The notes beneath the pieces were generated by a model, which made no database searches, had not been told where the DNA came from, and worked only from the letters and a program-made list of their open reading frames with translations. Source: JABMQF01 sp964563755 (GTDB taxonomy: Archaea > Nanobdellota > Nanobdellia > Woesearchaeales > UBA11576). From it: a stretch of DNA of 16,055 nucleotides. This document shows positions 12,612-16,055 of this stretch, piece by piece; position 1 is the first letter of the stretch, and each line of letters begins with the position of its first letter. Location of the stretch: positions 1-16,055 of the forward strand of contig CAZLYC010000015.1 of the NCBI GenBank assembly GCA_964563755.1, read 5' to 3'. Position numbers and translations under genes: made by a program.

Positions 12612-14377
12612 TTATTTTTCTTATATATTTCCTTATGTAGCCTTGCACCGACCAGTGTCGCATATAGGCTGCTCTTTTTGAGCAGCTGTTTGTGGTTTCC
12701 TATTGCCTCTATCTCTGTGAATTCGTGTTTCCTCCCAAGGAGTATTATCCTGTCAGCTTTCCTCGCTATGTGTATGTCATTGCTGATTATTATCAGCGTC
12801 CTTGATAACTTCATGGACTTGAGGACAGACAAGAGGTGTTCTATGGATTCTGGATCAAGACCTAATGTAGGGTCATCGAGCAGCAGTATCTTCGGTGCTC
12901 TGAGTATTGCCCTCGCTATTGTTATCCTGTGGGCCTGTCCTTGGGATATTATGCTACTCGTGTCTGCGATATGGGTGTGGTATCCTTTCGGCAGTGATTC
13001 TATCATGTGATGTACATTCGCAGTCTTTGCAGCATTAGATACTTCATCCATAGATGCTTCCATTTTTGAATGGCCGTAAAGTATGTTATAGAGTATGGTA
13101 TTTGAGAAAAGGAAGGGCTTTTGGCTTACGAATCCTATGTTATGTCTCAGTGAGTGTATCTGAAAATCTTTTATGTCTTTGCCATCAAGGATTATCTTTC
13201 CGTCTTTCGGGTCTAGTGTCCTGAGCACAAGGTCTGATAATGTAGATTTTCCTATGCCGTTCGCCCCTGTTATGAGCGTCATCTTGCCTGGTTCGAGCCT
13301 GAGGTTCAGGTTTTTGAACACGTGTTTGTTTCCATATGAGAACGAGACGTCATTGAATTCAATGACTCCTTTTATCTTTGAGCTGTCGAGCTCTTTCTCT
13401 CCATCTGGAAGCGCATGCACGTCCCTCACCAGGGAAAAGACCCTCTTTGTGCTGACTGCTAATGTCTGCAGCTCAAGCTCTTTGCCTACGAGCTCTTTTA
13501 GTGGGTCGAAAAGTCTTGATATGAGCATGCTGAATGCGACAAGCGTCCCTATCTCAAGCCTTCCATGTATTATCTCATATGTTGCGTATATTATTATTAA
13601 GTAGGGCGCTACAGTGCTGAGTATCGATATCACTGATTGTATCTTTGACGAGAATTTTGTGTAATCATAGAATATGCTGTAGTACTCTTTCAGCCGTTCG
13701 TTGAAGCTCCTGGTCTCATAGTTTATCTTGTTATGGGTTATGATCTCCTTCATCCCGAACACTTTTTCCTGTACAGCATCATATATCCCTGCAAGGTTAA
13801 TTTTCACTGCAGAATATTTTTTCCTGAGTATCCTGTTCGCAGGAATGGTCACGAGTATGAGTATGGGGACGAAGAAAAGAGAGACCAAGGTCAGTTTCGG
13901 GCTTACATATATCATGTACCATAATGTTATTGCTATTGCGGATATGTTTATGATGGGCTGCAGGACGAGGCTGAATGTTGAATCAACTATCTCTCCTGTG
14001 TCATCAAGGAGTCGTTCCATTATCTGACCTGTATCAAATCTTGAATATTGCGAAGAGGGTAGCTTGAACAGGCTATGCAGGAAGTCAACTTCCATGCTTC
14101 TTGATATGTCGAGATTAAGCTTGACCCTGAGGATGTCTTGTAGGTAGCTGAATATCATGACTACTATCTCTGCGAATATTATAACCCAAGCTATTGCCAG
14201 GACCATATCGATATCCTTTGCAGGTATTGCTTCGTCTATCAGCCTTCTCGCAGCTTCGACAGGTATGAGACCGAGACCTATTACAGAAACATTGATTGCG
14301 AACGCAGTCAATATCTTGAACCAATAACCTTTGAAATATCTAAGAATGTATCTCAGGTACTTATAATCGCTGCTCAC
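12605..14377 (-). CDS. ABC exporter half-transporter (TMD-NBD) with altered catalytic motifs
   Basis: 590 residues: an ABC type I exporter membrane domain with about six TM helices (residues 19-290), then a nucleotide-binding domain (about 335-570). Walker A is GANGIGKST (371-379, K377), the Q-loop is Q419 and the D-loop is GLD. Three motifs depart from consensus: the signature is ISQGQ (477-481) instead of LSGGQ, the Walker B catalytic Glu is Asp (D502 after D501), and the H-loop His is Asn (N533 in ISNDI). Such changes mark the non-hydrolysing half in heterodimeric exporters, but no partner gene lies in the window. The start is GTG at 14377, with GGTGA six bases upstream and an in-frame stop just before it. 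The 3' end overlaps the convergent nucleotidyltransferase gene by 7 bases. The substrate is unknown. Confidence 0.88.
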   Translation of the reverse strand: MSSDYKYLRYILRYFKGYWFKILTAFAINVSVIGLGLIPVEAARRLIDEAIPAKDIDMVLAIAWVIIFAEIVVMIFSYLQDILRVKLNLDISRSMEVDFLHSLFKLPSSQYSRFDTGQIMERLLDDTGEIVDSTFSLVLQPIINISAIAITLWYMIYVSPKLTLVSLFFVPILILVTIPANRILRKKYSAVKINLAGIYDAVQEKVFGMKEIITHNKINYETRSFNERLKEYYSIFYDYTKFSSKIQSVISILSTVAPYLIIIYATYEIIHGRLEIGTLVAFSMLISRLFDPLKELVGKELELQTLAVSTKRVFSLVRDVHALPDGEKELDSSKIKGVIEFNDVSFSYGNKHVFKNLNLRLEPGKMTLITGANGIGKSTLSDLVLRTLDPKDGKIILDGKDIKDFQIHSLRHNIGFVSQKPFLFSNTILYNILYGHSKMEASMDEVSNAAKTANVHHMIESLPKGYHTHIADTSSIISQGQAHRITIARAILRAPKILLLDDPTLGLDPESIEHLLSVLKSMKLSRTLIIISNDIHIARKADRIILLGRKHEFTEIEAIGNHKQLLKKSSLYATLVGARLHKEIYKKNNQ

Positions 14378-14416
14378 ATCTTCACCGCTTTTTCTGGTTC
14401 AGATTATGTCAAGAGC

Positions 14417-14426
14417 ATATTTAAAA
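14417..14426 (-). promoter_or_regulatory. Possible TATA box of the ABC transporter gene
   Basis: On the minus strand TTTTAAATAT lies about 40-50 bases before the GTG at 14377, inside the 93-base gap after nusA. It suggests the transporter has its own promoter rather than being the tail of the polymerase operon. Confidence 0.4.
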
Positions 14427-14470
14427 CTATCTATACTGATTTATGGCGTTAAGAAGCGAGGACTATAGAC

Positions 14471-14899
14471 TCAGACTACTTTTATCTCTTTGACTTCGAA
14501 ATATCTTCTTATGTTTGTCTCCATGTTCCTGAGATTTCGGGCATTCTTGCCTATAAGAAGGCCTTTTGTCTGCAGGTCTTCATGTCTTATCGTGACTATG
14601 CCATCTTCTTCTGAGACATCATCTATCTTAAGCGGTCTTGCCATGTTCTTTATGAAAGTGACGAGGTCAGTGTTGAACTCAACTATCTTGACCTTCCTGT
14701 TGAATGCCTTCTCAAGCTTGGGGACGTTCGCGCTTCCTTTTCCTAGCGCTTTCCATAGTTCACCAGCCTGCACTATGAATACGAGCCTCTGCTGGACAGG
14801 GTCATCAAAGAAGTCTTTCAACGCTGACTTTGTGACAGACTCGAAAAGAGCCATCTTCTTGAGCGTATCCTCATCGTAGACTATTTTTGTTGATGTCAC
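14471..14899 (-). CDS. nusA: NusA-like transcription factor with KH domains
   Basis: 142 residues, the normal size of the archaeal NusA-like protein, which lacks the N-terminal and S1 domains of bacterial NusA and keeps two KH RNA-binding domains. KH1 carries LVFIVQAGELWKALGKG (about 39-55). KH2 carries TKGLLIGKNARNLRNME (about 111-127, the GxxG loop as IGKNAR). It binds RNA and is thought to act in transcription elongation or termination. The start is GTG at 14899 (no ATG is available nearby) with AAGGT a few bases upstream. It follows rpl30e by 41 bases, in the conserved archaeal order rpoA2-rpl30e-nusA. The usual next gene, rps12, is missing. Confidence 0.93.
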   Translation of the reverse strand: MTSTKIVYDEDTLKKMALFESVTKSALKDFFDDPVQQRLVFIVQAGELWKALGKGSANVPKLEKAFNRKVKIVEFNTDLVTFIKNMARPLKIDDVSEEDGIVTIRHEDLQTKGLLIGKNARNLRNMETNIRRYFEVKEIKVV

Positions 14900-14940
14900 G
14901 TTTTTACCTTGGATTATTTGATTTGCATTCCTGATTTATA

Positions 14941-15207
14941 TTACTTTTGCAGTCCCATCACAGATATTGCGAAAGGTTTCTTGCATATGTCACCTAGCTC
15001 CGTGTTCTGCATTCTTGTCTCGACTATCTCGACTCCGTCGATGCCTGCGTAACGTGCTATGTCCTCGCGCATTGATGCTGGGCAGTTGTCTGCCAGGTAT
15101 ATCTTTGCGAGCTTTCCTGTCCTGAGTCCCTTGAGGGTCTCATCCGAGCCCACTATCAGCTTCTTGTCCTTCATGAGCTTCTTGATTTCAGTCACCATGT
15201 CTGCCAT
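14941..15207 (-). CDS. rpl30e: Ribosomal protein L30e (eL30)
   Basis: 88 residues, slightly short for the ~100-residue family, of the L7Ae/L30e RNA-binding fold. Typical features are the N-terminal helix EIKKLMKDKKLIVGSDETLK, the GKLAKIYLADNCP strand-turn (about 31-43) and the C-terminal KPFAISVMG. It is a large-subunit ribosomal protein. The start ATG at 15207 has AAGGTG upstream; Met4 is an alternative. It sits 36 bases after the rpoA2 stop and before nusA, the standard archaeal arrangement. Confidence 0.95.
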   Translation of the reverse strand: MADMVTEIKKLMKDKKLIVGSDETLKGLRTGKLAKIYLADNCPASMREDIARYAGIDGVEIVETRMQNTELGDICKKPFAISVMGLQK

Positions 15208-15243
15208 GTTTTAACACCTTGTCTGTTGATTTTGATTATCTTA

Positions 15244-16055
15244 TCATTTCCTTATCTTTGTCACGAGACCTGGCAAGCCTGTTCCTACGGGCACTGCCTG
15301 ATTAAGCATCACGTTCTCGACTACTGAATTGAGCTTATCTTCCTCTCCGACAAGCGCTGCCGAGATTATGTGCTTTATAGGTGTCTCGAAAGACGCCTTT
15401 GCCAGTACCGACGCTTTCTCGCTTACGACACCATATCTTGTCAGGCCTTTTATCCCGCCTGAGTTGCACATAGTGTCCGCGACGAGCATCATGTGCCTCT
15501 TGTCGATGTTGAGGCCCTGGTTCTCTATGACCTTGAATACTTCGTTGATTATTGCCTGTCTTGCCGCCTCGACTCCGAGGACTTCTGCGACTTCGCATAC
15601 GCTGTTGGTTGTTGTCCTTTCAGCATCAACGTATTCGCATTCGAATGCAGCCCGGAGGTTTGATCCTGCTGTTATTATTATGAATTCCTCTCCTCTCTTG
15701 ACAGGCAGGACCTGATACACGTCTTTTATTCCGGATATGTGGACATCTTTTATCTTCTCCTTGAGCTTGTATAGCTCGTTGAGTCCCTCGTCTTTGCCGG
15801 ATTTTATAGTGACTATGTTGTTCTTGACTTTCACGTCGTAGTCTTTGAGAGCCTTCTCTATGGACTTGCCTACTGTGGCGAGGTCGAGACCAATGCTGTC
15901 TATCGACTTCTGGTCAAGCGCGACTTCGACTATGAGTTCAGCGACGTTTATAGAGAACTCGCTTGCTATATCCTTGAGCTTAGTCTCCTTTATCGAGAGC
16001 GCAATCTTCTTTATGTCCTTGCCCTTATTGTACGGCTGCTTGAGATAGACTTCCA
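15244..16055 (-). CDS. rpoA2: DNA-directed RNA polymerase subunit A'' (Rpo1C), 5' end off window
   Basis: The frame is open to the right edge, giving 269 residues of the C-terminal part of the split archaeal largest polymerase subunit. It would be wrong to start it at the internal GTG at 15834: the residues upstream (EVYLKQPYNKGKDIKKIA...) continue the family sequence. Conserved blocks are ERTTTNSVCEVAEVLGVEAA, ENQGLNIDKRHMMLVADTM, TRYGVVSEKASVLAKASFE and the C-terminal SVVENVMLNQAVPVGTGLPG. This part of the subunit lines the active centre and jaw of RNA polymerase. It heads the rpl30e-nusA genes on the same strand; rpoA1 and rpoB are expected beyond the right edge. Confidence 0.97.
   Translation of the reverse strand, partial: EVYLKQPYNKGKDIKKIALSIKETKLKDIASEFSINVAELIVEVALDQKSIDSIGLDLATVGKSIEKALKDYDVKVKNNIVTIKSGKDEGLNELYKLKEKIKDVHISGIKDVYQVLPVKRGEEFIIITAGSNLRAAFECEYVDAERTTTNSVCEVAEVLGVEAARQAIINEVFKVIENQGLNIDKRHMMLVADTMCNSGGIKGLTRYGVVSEKASVLAKASFETPIKHIISAALVGEEDKLNSVVENVMLNQAVPVGTGLPGLVTKIRK

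Noticed and set aside
15244..15834. RNA polymerase A'' as a complete 196-residue protein starting at GTG 15834
   Set aside because: The frame stays open to the window edge and the upstream residues continue the family sequence, so the gene is partial, not short.

Overview
The window is archaeal. The right edge carries the archaeal RNA polymerase A''/L30e/NusA-like cluster, and promoters are archaeal TATA boxes with either Shine-Dalgarno sites or near-leaderless starts. Gene packing is tight, with ATGA overlaps. Domain content (MoxR/DUF58/VWA operon, Pol-beta nucleotidyltransferase fusion, Lys/Glu-rich orphan proteins) would fit a DPANN-type or uncultivated euryarchaeal genome. The lineage is inference: no rRNA or other diagnostic marker is present.

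Layout, left to right. (1) 1-320 (+): the 3' end of a gene for a protein of 34-residue repeats, AT-rich and with a recent-looking 55-bp exact duplication. (2) 327-983 (-): a small secreted protein of unknown function. (3) 1079-1912 (+): a ferritin-like diiron (rubrerythrin-type) domain fused to a cupredoxin-fold domain that has lost most of its copper ligands. (4) 1913-2129: a convergent intergenic region full of competing inverted repeats. (5) 9836 down to 2130 (-): a six-gene operon, in transcription order BatA-like VWA membrane protein, dual-VWA membrane protein, membrane-anchored coiled coil, three-TM protein, MoxR AAA+ ATPase, DUF58 protein. (6) 9998-12611 (+): an orphan charged helical protein and a 608-residue protein with a dead and an apparently intact nucleotidyltransferase domain followed by helical (HEPN-like) regions. 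(7) 14377 down to 12605 (-): a full-length ABC exporter half-transporter with several altered ATPase motifs. (8) 16055 down to 14471 (-): rpoA2 (5' end off the window), rpl30e and nusA.

How the genes work together. The MoxR operon looks like one machine. The cytoplasmic AAA+ ATPase and DUF58 protein would act with two membrane-tethered VWA proteins and two accessory membrane proteins, by analogy with MoxR/VWA maturation or chaperone systems; its client is not visible here. The rpoA2-rpl30e-nusA cluster is ordinary information processing, but the rps12/rps7 genes that usually follow in archaea are absent.

The best candidates for undescribed biology are the nucleotidyltransferase/pseudo-nucleotidyltransferase fusion with its orphan neighbour, the diiron-cupredoxin fusion with a dismantled copper site, the structured convergent intergenic region, and the ABC transporter with substituted catalytic residues.
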